A stretch of DNA of 7,341 bases from contig DATAWZ010000086.1 of assembly GCA_036266975.1 (NCBI GenBank), positions 1 to 7,341 on the forward strand. Direction: 5' to 3'. Below the pieces are notes generated by a model. It was given only the letters and a program-made list of their open reading frames with translations, was not told the DNA's origin and searched no databases. The first letter of the stretch is position 1; each line of letters begins with the position of its first letter. This document shows positions 1 to 5,630 of this stretch, piece by piece. This stretch comes from DATAWZ01 sp036266975 (GTDB lineage Bacteria > Actinomycetota > Thermoleophilia > Solirubrobacterales > Solirubrobacteraceae). The position numbers and the translations under genes are program-made.

Positions 1-1
1 C

Positions 2-967
2 GACGTCGGCGACGTCGCCTCGCTGCACGCGCTGGCCGCGGCCACCCGCGTGCTGATCACCACCGTCGGGCCCTACACGCGCTACGGCGAGCCGGTGGTG
101 CGCGCCTGCGCGCAGGCCGGCACCGACTACCTGGACCTCACCGGCGAGCCCGCCTTCGTCGACGCGATGTGGCTGCGCCATCACCGCACCGCGCAGGCGA
201 GCGGCGCGCGCCTGATCCACTGCGCGGGCTTTGACTCGATGCCCCACGACCTCGGGGCGCAGTTCACCGTCGAGCAGCTCCCCGAGGACGTGCCGATCAC
301 CGTCGAGGGCTACGTGCGCGCTCGCGTGCGCCCGTCGGGAGGAACCGTGCACTCGGCGGTCGGCATCGTCACCGACCTGCGCGGCGCCGCCCAACTGGCC
401 CGTGAGCGCCGGCGCGCCGACCCCGACCCGCCGGGCCGGCGCGTGCGCGCGCTGCCGCCGATCCCCGGCCGCCGGCCCGAGGTCGGCTGGGTGCTGCCGA
501 TGCCGACCGTCGACCCGCAGATCGTCCTGCACTCCGCGCGGGCGCTGCCGCGCTACGGCCCGGACTTCCGCTACGGGCATTTCTACGCGCCGGGGAGCAC
601 CGCGATGGCGCTCGGCGCGACGGTCGCCGCCGGCGGCGTGCTCGCCGCCGCCCAGCTGCCGCCCGCCCGCCGGCTGATCCTCGCCCGCTCCTCGCCGGGC
701 GAGGGGCCCAGCGCCGCCCAGCGCGCCCGCGGCTGGTTCAACGTGCGCTTCGCCGGCGAAGGGGGCGGCCAGCGCGTGGTCTGCGAGGTGGCCGGCGGGG
801 ACCCCGGCTACGGGGAGACGGCCAAGATGCTCGGCGAGGCGGCGCTGTGCCTGGCCCACGACGACCTGCCCTCGACGGCCGGCCAGGTGACCACCGCGGT
901 CGCCATGGGCCCCGCGCTGCGCGAGCGACTGCTTCGTGCCGGAATCTCCTTCGCCCGAGTCGCTTGA
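2..967 (+). CDS. Saccharopine dehydrogenase-like / trans-acting enoyl reductase family oxidoreductase (5' partial)
   Basis: The frame is open from the left edge to a TGA at 965-967, giving 321 visible residues with the true start outside the window. The visible part starts near the end of an NAD(P)-binding Rossmann domain: a strand reading VLITTVGPYTRYG is followed by VVRACAQAGTDYLDLTGE, and then by HCAGFDSMPHDLG. This series is characteristic of the saccharopine dehydrogenase fold proteins that include the mycobacterial trans-acting enoyl reductases. Members are usually around 400 residues, so roughly 80-90 N-terminal residues with the GxxGxxG nucleotide loop are probably missing. By family it is a soluble NAD(P)H-dependent oxidoreductase acting on an acyl or lipid-like substrate, but the substrate cannot be read from the sequence. 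It overlaps the following hydrolase by 32 bases, which suggests one transcript. Family call is firm; enoyl reductase activity is inference. Confidence 0.85.
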   Translation, partial: DVGDVASLHALAAATRVLITTVGPYTRYGEPVVRACAQAGTDYLDLTGEPAFVDAMWLRHHRTAQASGARLIHCAGFDSMPHDLGAQFTVEQLPEDVPITVEGYVRARVRPSGGTVHSAVGIVTDLRGAAQLARERRRADPDPPGRRVRALPPIPGRRPEVGWVLPMPTVDPQIVLHSARALPRYGPDFRYGHFYAPGSTAMALGATVAAGGVLAAAQLPPARRLILARSSPGEGPSAAQRARGWFNVRFAGEGGGQRVVCEVAGGDPGYGETAKMLGEAALCLAHDDLPSTAGQVTTAVAMGPALRERLLRAGISFARVA

Positions 968-1718
968 GCTCACCGTCGAGGGGCGGCGAATCGAGGCGCT
1001 GCAGATCGCCGGCGCCGACCCGGCGCTCGTCCTGCTGCACGAGGGCCTGGGCTCGGCGCGGCTGTGGCGCGGCTTCCCCGCCGCGCTGGCGCAGGCCACC
1101 GGCCGGCGGGTGATCGCCTACTCGCGCTTCGGCCACGGCACCTCCGATCCGCCGCCGGCGCCCCGCACGCCGGCCTTCTTTGAGGAGGAGGCGCACAGCG
1201 TGTTGCCCGCCATCCTCTCCGCGACCGACGCCTCGCTTTCAATCCCCATCGGACACAGCGACGGCGCGACGATCGCATTGATCCACGCCAGCCGCCATCC
1301 GGTGAGCGGCGTGGTGCTGATGGCGCCACACGTGTTCGCCGAGCCGATGACGCTGGAGGCGATCCGCGAGGCCCGCGAGCGCTACGAGCACGGCGACCTG
1401 CGTGAGCGGCTCGCTCGCCACCACGCCGACGTGGACGCGGCGTTCTGGGGCTGGTGCGGGGTGTGGCTCGCGCCCGAGTTCCAGGCGTGGAAGGTCGAGG
1501 CCGTGGTGCAGGCGCCGGCGCTGCTCATCCAGGGGGCAGACGACCCCTACGGCTCGCTCGCGCACATCGAGCGCGTGCGCGCCCGCGGCCCGGTGCGCCC
1601 GCTCGTGCTCCCGGGCGGGCACACTCCGCACTTCGAGCACGAGCGGAAGGTCGTCCGCGCGATCGCCCGCTTCTGTGAACATGTGAACGACCATTCAGCT
1701 ATTCTGGATGGTCGATGA
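936..1718 (+). CDS. Alpha/beta hydrolase, substrate unknown
   Basis: This is a 260-residue alpha/beta hydrolase of ordinary length. The catalytic triad is visible: nucleophile Ser108 in the elbow GHSDG, acid Asp203 in QGADDPYG, and His229 in PGGHTPHFE. The oxyanion-side motif is LLHEGLGS at 33-40, in place of the commoner HGxxxS. There is no signal peptide or membrane segment, so it should be cytoplasmic. The start is taken as GTG 936, the only in-frame start codon that keeps the first strand (LELTVEGRRIEALQI); it lies inside the upstream gene and has no clear Shine-Dalgarno, so translation is probably coupled. The last dozen residues (HVNDHSAILDGR) are encoded by DNA that looks like the operator-promoter of the next gene, so that tail may have little structural role. 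Homologues include esterases, lactonases and C-C hydrolases; nothing here picks one. Confidence 0.9.
   Translation: MPESPSPESLELTVEGRRIEALQIAGADPALVLLHEGLGSARLWRGFPAALAQATGRRVIAYSRFGHGTSDPPPAPRTPAFFEEEAHSVLPAILSATDASLSIPIGHSDGATIALIHASRHPVSGVVLMAPHVFAEPMTLEAIREARERYEHGDLRERLARHHADVDAAFWGWCGVWLAPEFQAWKVEAVVQAPALLIQGADDPYGSLAHIERVRARGPVRPLVLPGGHTPHFEHERKVVRAIARFCEHVNDHSAILDGR
1676..1705 (+). promoter_or_regulatory. Putative promoter of the ArsR-CDF-thioesterase unit
   Basis: A -35-like TGAACA (1676-1681, four of six consensus bases) and a -10-like TATTCT (1700-1705, four of six) are separated by 18 bases. This is an AT-richer patch in very GC-rich DNA. Transcription would start around 1712-1715, at or just before the repressor ATG at 1715, so the message would be leaderless or nearly so. 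That agrees with the absence of a Shine-Dalgarno before this ATG. The promoter lies inside the last codons of the hydrolase. Motif reading by eye only. Confidence 0.4.
1678..1703. promoter_or_regulatory. Putative SmtB/CzrA-type 12-2-12 operator
   Basis: The arms AACATGTGAACG (1678-1689) and CATTCAGCTATT (1692-1703), separated by AC, form an imperfect dyad in which 8 of 12 positions pair. The core TGAACG-AC-CATTCA closely resembles the TGAAC(A)-N2-(T)ATTCA core known for zinc-sensing ArsR/SmtB repressors such as SmtB. It lies between and over the -35 and -10 candidates, so a bound repressor would block polymerase. The adjacent gene encodes a regulator with the matching alpha-5 zinc ligands, which supports autoregulation. 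Confidence 0.5.
1689..1713. repeat. 10-bp inverted repeat ending at the repressor start codon
   Basis: GACCATTCAG (1689-1698) and CTGGATGGTC (1704-1713) are inverted copies matching at 9 of 10 positions, with a 5-base centre CTATT. In RNA the single mismatch becomes a U-G pair, so a continuous 10-bp stem could form in transcripts reading through from the hydrolase. It shares its left arm with the 12-2-12 dyad and ends one base before the ATG at 1715. No U-run follows, so it is not a classical terminator. It could be a second operator half-site arrangement or a translation-affecting hairpin. Confidence 0.5.
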
Positions 1719-2068
1719 GTCACGGGCACCTCCGCGGCACCGATCAGCTCGACCTCGCCTTCGCCGGCGCCGTGGCCGACACCATGCAGGCGCTGGCCAC
1801 GCCCAGCCGTGTGCTGATCCTCGGCCGGCTGCACGCCGGCGCGGCGACCGTCGGCGAGCTCGCCGAGGCGGTGGGTATGGAGCCCTCGGCGGTCTCCCAC
1901 CAGCTGCGCGTCCTGCGCCACCTGCGCTTCGTCGTGGGCCGGCGGGAGGGGCGCCACATGGTCTACGACCTCCACGACGACCACGTCGCCCATCTGCTCG
2001 GAGAGGCGATCGCGCACGTCGAGCACGTGCAGCTCGCGCTGCCCGGGCGCGCCGAGGTGCCGGCATGA
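1715..2068 (+). CDS. ArsR/SmtB-family zinc-type metal-sensing repressor (CzrA-like)
   Basis: This is a 117-residue winged-helix repressor, the usual length for the ArsR/SmtB family. The helix-turn-helix spans about 45-70 (TVGELAEAVGMEPSAVSHQL), followed by the wing around RREGRHMVYDL. The last helix carries DDHVAHLLGEAIAHVEH, giving Asp88, His90, His101 and His104. This is exactly the D-x-H-x10-H-x2-H pattern of the alpha-5 Zn/Co site in CzrA and SmtB. There is no cysteine anywhere, so the alpha-3N site used for Cd/Pb is absent. By family, the apo-dimer binds DNA and releases it on binding zinc, derepressing the efflux gene. The ATG overlaps the hydrolase stop as ATGA, and its own stop overlaps the CDF start as ATGA. 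An SmtB-like dyad lies just upstream. Zinc or cobalt is the likely inducer; nickel is less likely because NmtR uses additional ligands. Confidence 0.93.
   Translation: MSHGHLRGTDQLDLAFAGAVADTMQALATPSRVLILGRLHAGAATVGELAEAVGMEPSAVSHQLRVLRHLRFVVGRREGRHMVYDLHDDHVAHLLGEAIAHVEHVQLALPGRAEVPA
2054..2059 (+). promoter_or_regulatory. Ribosome binding site of the CDF gene
   Basis: GAGGTG lies five bases before ATG 2065, within the end of the repressor gene. It fixes the CDF start at 2065 despite the open frame extending further upstream. Confidence 0.55.
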
Positions 2069-2736
2069 CGGCGGCCGCGCCGCCCCGCCGCGACCACCAC
2101 CATCATCACGGCGACGCGGGCCACACGCACGGGCTCGTCGCTCCGTCGATCAAGCGCTCGCGCGAGGGGGTGAAGGTCGTCCTGATCTCGCTCGCGCTGC
2201 TTGGACTGACCGGCGCGATCCAGGCCGGGATCTACATCGCCACCGACTCGGTCGCGCTGCTCGCCGACCTGATCCACAACCTCGGCGACGCGCTCACCGC
2301 GATCCCGCTGGGCGCCGCCTTCCTGCTGCGTTCCGAGCCCGCCGAACGGGGCGCGGGGGTCGCGGTGGTCCTCACCATCCTCGCCAGCGCGATCGCCGCG
2401 GGGGCGTTCGCGGTGATCCGAATCGTCTCCCCGCTGCCGCCCCACCACCTGCTCGCGCTCGCGCTCGCGGGCGCCGTCGGCATCGTCGGCAACGCCCTGG
2501 CCGCGGTCGTGCGGCTGCGCGGCGGGCGCCGACTGGACAGCGCGGCGCTCCTGGCCGACGGCCAGCACGCGCGCTCGGACGCCCTCGTCTCCGTCGGGGT
2601 CGTGCTCAGCGCGATCGTCGTCGCCGTCGGCGCGCCGGTCGCCGATCCGATCATCGGCCTGCTGATCACCGCGATGATCCTGCGGATCACCTGGGAGAGC
2701 TGGGGCACGGTGCAAGGTCACCATCACCACCACTAG
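2065..2736 (+). CDS. Cation diffusion facilitator (zinc efflux type), short form without C-terminal domain
   Basis: This is a 223-residue CDF transporter. It opens with a histidine-rich cytoplasmic tail (DHHHHHGDAGHTHG at 10-23), followed by six hydrophobic segments near 36-58, 62-88, 96-120, 128-150, 172-190 and 194-208. The transport site is visible as HNLGD (His71, Asp75) in segment 2 and HARSD (His168, Asp172) in segment 5, the H-x3-D pair typical of zinc-selective members such as ZitB and the ZnTs. By family it exports Zn2+ in exchange for protons. Usual CDFs are about 300 residues with a ferredoxin-like cytoplasmic domain. This one stops right after segment 6 with VQGHHHHH, so that domain is missing. 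The ATG at 2065 overlaps the repressor stop and has GAGGTG five bases upstream. The same frame is open farther upstream, but that part lies inside the repressor and is not used. Confidence 0.92.
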   Translation: MTAAAPPRRDHHHHHGDAGHTHGLVAPSIKRSREGVKVVLISLALLGLTGAIQAGIYIATDSVALLADLIHNLGDALTAIPLGAAFLLRSEPAERGAGVAVVLTILASAIAAGAFAVIRIVSPLPPHHLLALALAGAVGIVGNALAAVVRLRGGRRLDSAALLADGQHARSDALVSVGVVLSAIVVAVGAPVADPIIGLLITAMILRITWESWGTVQGHHHHH

Positions 2737-2746
2737 GCTCCGGGCC

Positions 2747-3169
2747 ATGGAGCTGGCCAACGCCGCGTCGATCGCGCTGCGACGGCGCATCGGCTGGATC
2801 GACACCGACGCCGCCGGGATCTACCACTGGACGACCGCCTGCCGGCTGGCCGAGGAGGCCGAGTCGGCGCTGCACACCGCGCTCGGCATCGTCGATATCA
2901 CCTTCGGCGCGATGCCCCGAGCCAACGTGAACTTCGATTTTCGCAACGCGCTGCGCTTCAACGAGCCCGTGGACGTGATCCTGCGCGTCGAGCACCTCGG
3001 GCGCACCTCGGTGCGCTACGCGATGAGCATCGAGCGCGACGGCACGCTGGCCGTCCAGGGCGCGATCACCGCGGTCTTCGTCTCCCGCGAGAACTGGCGG
3101 CCGGCGCCGTGGCCGGACGAGCTGCGCCTGGCGCTCGCCGAGGGCGGCGCCCAGACCGAGCTGCGCTGA
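2747..3169 (+). CDS. Hotdog-fold acyl-CoA thioesterase (4-hydroxybenzoyl-CoA thioesterase-like)
   Basis: This is a 140-residue single hotdog domain of typical length. Near the N-terminus, GWIDTDAAGIYHW matches the catalytic loop of 4-hydroxybenzoyl-CoA thioesterases, with Asp21 in TDAAGI as the expected catalytic acid. It is followed by the long hotdog helix ACRLAEEAESALHTALG. The strand NVNFDFRNALRFNEPVDVILRVEHLGRTSVRYAMSIE is the usual central sheet. By family it hydrolyses acyl- or aryl-CoA thioesters in the cytoplasm as a dimer or tetramer of hotdogs; the acyl group is unknown. It begins 10 bases after the CDF stop without a recognisable Shine-Dalgarno, so it is probably co-transcribed with the zinc genes although no zinc role is apparent. 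Alternatives within the fold are YbgC-type or FcbC-type thioesterases. Confidence 0.88.
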   Translation: MELANAASIALRRRIGWIDTDAAGIYHWTTACRLAEEAESALHTALGIVDITFGAMPRANVNFDFRNALRFNEPVDVILRVEHLGRTSVRYAMSIERDGTLAVQGAITAVFVSRENWRPAPWPDELRLALAEGGAQTELR

Positions 3170-3175
3170 AACGCC

Positions 3176-3201
3176 GCGGGGCGGAGCCGCGATGGCCCCG
3201 C
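3176..3201. terminator. GC-rich hairpin between convergent genes, possible bidirectional terminator
   Basis: GCGGGGC (3176-3182) and GCCCCGC (3195-3201) are perfect inverted copies around a 12-base loop. An alternative register, GGGGCGG with CCGCCCC (3178-3184 and 3198-3204), is equally long. The hairpin sits 7 bases after the thioesterase stop. Read on the minus strand it is followed by a short GTTT, the nearest thing to a U-run; on the plus strand there is none. Its position between converging genes supports a terminator role. Confidence 0.4.
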
Positions 3202-3226
3202 CCCCTCGACGATGGATGATGCGGGC

Positions 3227-3250
3227 GAGGCTCAGGCGAGCGTGAGCCTC
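3227..3250. repeat. 8-bp perfect inverted repeat spanning the phosphoesterase stop codon
   Basis: GAGGCTCA (3227-3234) and TGAGCCTC (3243-3250) are exact inverted copies with an 8-base loop. The left arm contains the stop codon of the minus-strand phosphoesterase. It could form a hairpin at the 3' end of that message, but no U-run follows directly. Confidence 0.35.
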
Positions 3251-5403
3251 CGCTCCTGCGCGGTGAGCTTGCCGTTCGAGTCGACCGACAGGGTCGCCAG
3301 GTAGTGACCCTTCTTGGCGTGCTTGCCCAGGCTGATCACCAGCCGCGCACGGTTCTCGCGCACGTCGCCGGCGGCGTCGCCGACCAGCGAGGTGCCGTGG
3401 TAGAGCCGCAGCCGCAGCGCCACGGTGCCCTTCGTCTCCGCGGCCGTGCAGATCACCGTCAGCCGGCCGTTCTTCCAGCTGTCCGCGCAGCTGACGCTGC
3501 CGCCGGAGCCCTTCCCGGACCCGGACCCGGAGCCGCCCTTGCCCGAGCCGGTGCCCGGGCCCGGGCCGCCGCCGATCGGCGGAAGGCCGCCGGAGCCGTT
3601 GCCGCCGCCGGGGCCGTTCTGACCCCACGGACCGCTGGGGCCGCTCGGGCCGCTGGGACCACCGGGACCGGTCGGCTGACCGCCGCCACCACCACCGCCG
3701 GTGTAGCCCTCATCGGCCGACGGGCCCGTGGTATCCGGGACCGGGAACGTCGTCGGCGTGATGACCTTGCTCGAGCCCGCCGGGATGACCCCGGTGATCT
3801 CGCCGGTGCTGTCACTGAGGATGATGCCCGGGGAACGCGGATCGTTCGGGTTGAAGTCGAACATGTCGTCCAGCGTGCCCGCGGTCTCGTCGGCGGAGCC
3901 GTTGCCGATGCGCCCGAGGTTCCAGTTGTCCTCGATGAACCGCAGGATCGACGCCTGCTCGGTGAACGTGTTGTCGACGAAGTTCTGCTTCGCCCACGGG
4001 GAGATCACCAGCAGCGGCAGCCGCGGGCCGACGCCGCAGCGGTCGTTCTGAGCCGGCGGCGCGGCCGAGCTCCCGCACCTGCCCGCACCGTTGAGCGCGT
4101 CGAGCGAGTCCTGGGACGGACGCACGATCGGCCCCATCTGGTGGTCGTACCAGCCGTCGGAGTCGTCGTAGTCGATGATGATCGCGGTGTTCGGCCAGTA
4201 CTTGGACTGCTCGATCGAGTCGACCGTGTCGGCGATCCAACGCTGCTCGTCGAGCGGATCGGAGTTGCCGGCGTGGGCGTTCTCGTACGCCGGCGGCTTC
4301 AGGAAGGAGACCTGCGGCAGGTCGCCCGCCTGCAGCGACGCGTTGAACCACGAGAGGTCGTACTGGTGGTTCACGGCGTTGGCGGGCGCGGTGCCTGCCG
4401 GGTCGCCGACACCGACGTCCGACACCGACGCCGGGGCGACGTGGTCGGGGTTCGAGGTGCTCGCGTAGAACTGGAAGGGCTCGTGGTGCTGAACGTAGTC
4501 AGTCACCGTCGCCCCGCCGACGTTCTCGTGCGAGGTTCCGCAGATCGGGCGGCCGTTGGAGATCGACGAGGGTGTGAAGCCACCCTGGAACCAGCCCCAG
4601 GTGACGCCCTTGGTGTTCATCAGGTTGCCGACGTTCTGGCCGGTCAGCTCGGCGGTCACGCCCCCGGGGCTGCCGTTGGCGTTCAGCGGCGAGGTCGGGT
4701 TGCTGCACTGGTCGAAGTACGGGTCCTGATCGCTCTCCAGCGTGCCGTTGGCGATCGACGACGTCGTGCCACCCTCGGCGATCGCGCCGTTGGTCTGGCC
4801 GCTGATGAGGTTGATCGCGCCCGGAGACGACGGCCCGAACTGGGTGTCGAACGAGTCGTCGCTGAGCGCGAAGTGCTGCGCGAGGTTCCACAGCCCGGTG
4901 ACCGTGTTGCCGTCGTAGTAGTCCATGACGATCCCGTTGGGGCCGTAGCTGGACTCGTTGGGATAGGTGGTCTGCGAGCAGCCCGAGCCGGTCGTGTCCT
5001 GGACGAACTTGTCCATCAGGCCTCCGTCGTAGGCCTCCTGCTCGTTGGTGTAACCGTGGTTCTGGTCACACGTGAGCGCTTGGCTCGGGTCGAGGCGCTG
5101 CGGGTTGTCGAGGTTCGGGTTGGCGATCAGCAGCCCGCTCGACAGGCCATTGACCGTCGGCGTGCCGGGTAGCGCCTCGAAGCGCGGCTCCCCGGGCGGG
5201 TTGGTCGCAAACGGATACGTCGCGAAGTAGTGATCGAACGAGACGTTCTCGTCGAAGATCACGACCACGTGCTGGATCGGCGTGGTGGGGGCCGGCAGGC
5301 CGTCGGTGCTGGAGTCGGCGCTCGACATCGCGATGCCGAGGGCCGCGGCTCCTGCCGCAACCATGCCTGTGCCGGCGATCAGAAGGTGCTTGCCACGGGG
5401 CAA
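3232..5403 (-). CDS. Secreted phosphoesterase of the phospholipase C / acid phosphatase family (PF04185) with collagen-like linker
   Basis: This is a 723-residue exported enzyme. TTG 5403 is chosen as start because AAAGGAG lies five bases before it and the product then opens with a standard signal peptide: PRGK, a hydrophobic run LLIAGTGMVAAGAAALGIAM, then SSADSS. The catalytic domain covers about 42-560. IQHVVVIFDENVSFDHYFATYP (Glu52, Asn53, Asp57) is the family signature. SDDSFDTQFGPSSPGAINLISG (180-202) holds the expected Ser/Thr nucleophile region at Ser192/Ser193. IIIDYDDSDGWYDHQ (Asp413, Asp414) matches the metal-binding DD of Francisella AcpA-type enzymes. A Gly/Pro/Ser linker (about 568-635) with GPSGPSGPSGP repeats leads to an 88-residue C-terminal domain, probably beta-rich, with two cysteines (639, 652). 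By family it cleaves phosphate mono- or diesters, such as phospholipid head groups, outside the cell. Whether it is a phospholipase C or an acid phosphatase cannot be told. Upstream repeats suggest phosphate control. Confidence 0.92.
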   Translation of the reverse strand: MPRGKHLLIAGTGMVAAGAAALGIAMSSADSSTDGLPAPTTPIQHVVVIFDENVSFDHYFATYPFATNPPGEPRFEALPGTPTVNGLSSGLLIANPNLDNPQRLDPSQALTCDQNHGYTNEQEAYDGGLMDKFVQDTTGSGCSQTTYPNESSYGPNGIVMDYYDGNTVTGLWNLAQHFALSDDSFDTQFGPSSPGAINLISGQTNGAIAEGGTTSSIANGTLESDQDPYFDQCSNPTSPLNANGSPGGVTAELTGQNVGNLMNTKGVTWGWFQGGFTPSSISNGRPICGTSHENVGGATVTDYVQHHEPFQFYASTSNPDHVAPASVSDVGVGDPAGTAPANAVNHQYDLSWFNASLQAGDLPQVSFLKPPAYENAHAGNSDPLDEQRWIADTVDSIEQSKYWPNTAIIIDYDDSDGWYDHQMGPIVRPSQDSLDALNGAGRCGSSAAPPAQNDRCGVGPRLPLLVISPWAKQNFVDNTFTEQASILRFIEDNWNLGRIGNGSADETAGTLDDMFDFNPNDPRSPGIILSDSTGEITGVIPAGSSKVITPTTFPVPDTTGPSADEGYTGGGGGGGQPTGPGGPSGPSGPSGPWGQNGPGGGNGSGGLPPIGGGPGPGTGSGKGGSGSGSGKGSGGSVSCADSWKNGRLTVICTAAETKGTVALRLRLYHGTSLVGDAAGDVRENRARLVISLGKHAKKGHYLATLSVDSNGKLTAQERRLTLA
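3499..3700 (-). repeat. Low-complexity Gly/Pro/Ser linker coding region
   Basis: This stretch encodes residues about 569-635 of the phosphoesterase. It begins with a run of eight glycines, contains GPSGPSGPSGP collagen-like triplets, then GPGPGTGSGKGGSGSGSGKGSGG. The DNA is correspondingly repetitive (GCCGCTGGG-like units). Such linkers separate an enzyme domain from a binding domain in secreted proteins, and they vary in length through slippage. Confidence 0.75.
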
Positions 5404-5408
5404 GGAGG

Positions 5409-5415
5409 CTCCTTT
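5409..5415 (-). promoter_or_regulatory. Ribosome binding site of the phosphoesterase
   Basis: On the minus strand AAAGGAG is followed by a 5-base spacer and TTG 5403-5401. It decides the TTG start over upstream in-frame codons, which would bury the signal peptide under about 54 extra residues. Confidence 0.75.
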
Positions 5416-5453
5416 CGCACTACGGGCGGCAGTGGACCAACGCGCCCCGGCCA

Positions 5454-5483
5454 CCCATAGCGAAGGCGCGCCGGCATCTTCAA
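5454..5483 (-). promoter_or_regulatory. Putative promoter of the phosphoesterase gene
   Basis: On the minus strand TTGAAG (5483-5478, four of six -35 bases) and TATGGG (5459-5454, three of six -10 bases) are separated by 18 bases. Transcription would begin near 5447, leaving a leader of about 44 bases that contains the AAAGGAG site. The tandem repeats at 5499-5542 end about 15 bases upstream of the -35, a position suited to an activator. By eye only. Confidence 0.4.
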
Positions 5484-5498
5484 TCCGGGTCGCCCCCG

Positions 5499-5542
5499 CA
5501 GATGTGAACGACCGGTCAGCAACTGGTTTCCATCTGGTTTCC
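5499..5542 (-). promoter_or_regulatory. Four tandem 11-bp direct repeats, PHO-box-like (PhoP/RegX3-type) site
   Basis: Read on the minus strand, the region splits into four contiguous 11-base units starting at 5542, 5531, 5520 and 5509. Their first seven bases are GGAAACC, GGAAACC, GCTGACC and GTTCACA. The first two units are identical in their first nine bases (GGAAACCAG). G at position 1 and A-C at positions 5-6 are kept in all four, and C at 7 in three. A fifth, slightly offset GTAGACC lies at 5552-5546. Seven conserved plus four variable bases per helical turn is the layout of OmpR/PhoB-family sites. The actinobacterial PHO box consensus is GTTCACC, which the last unit matches at six of seven. 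The array sits upstream of the phosphoesterase promoter; it is also about 90 bases upstream of the EfeO-like gene. Which regulator binds is inference. Confidence 0.45.
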
Positions 5543-5630
5543 GGCGGTCTACGGGCTGGTAACAACGGGCCCGGCGGGCGCCGCTAGCGTGCTGGCCCTC
5601 GCGGTGCGGGGCCGCCGCTGTACTGCTGCC

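Noticed and set aside
1708..2064. N-terminal extension of the CDF frame upstream to 1708
   Set aside because: It would overlap the entire repressor gene with an Arg/Pro/Ala-rich sequence; ATG 2065 has GAGGTG upstream and starts the recognisable protein.
1963..2805. A 280-codon minus-strand frame opposite the CDF gene
   Set aside because: The product is rich in Arg, Asp and Gly with no fold signature, and the plus strand has a complete transporter.
3600..3700. Short repeated GC-rich units resembling a tandem repeat or CRISPR-like array
   Set aside because: The repeats follow the reading frame and encode the Gly/Pro/Ser linker; there are no unique spacers.
3304..5172. A 622-codon open frame on the plus strand antisense to the phosphoesterase
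   Set aside because: Its translation is Arg/Ala/Val-rich without any domain, as expected for the reverse strand of a GC-rich gene; the minus-strand frame has signal peptide, RBS and family motifs.
5404..5565. N-terminal extension of the phosphoesterase to 5565
   Set aside because: It would place about 54 residues before the signal peptide and overlap promoter and repeat array; AAAGGAG before TTG 5403 is the better start.
5585..5590. TAGCGT as -10 of an efeO promoter
   Set aside because: The hexamer is plausible but no acceptable -35 lies 16-19 bases upstream (5560-5567 reads TAACAACG), so it is not listed as a feature.
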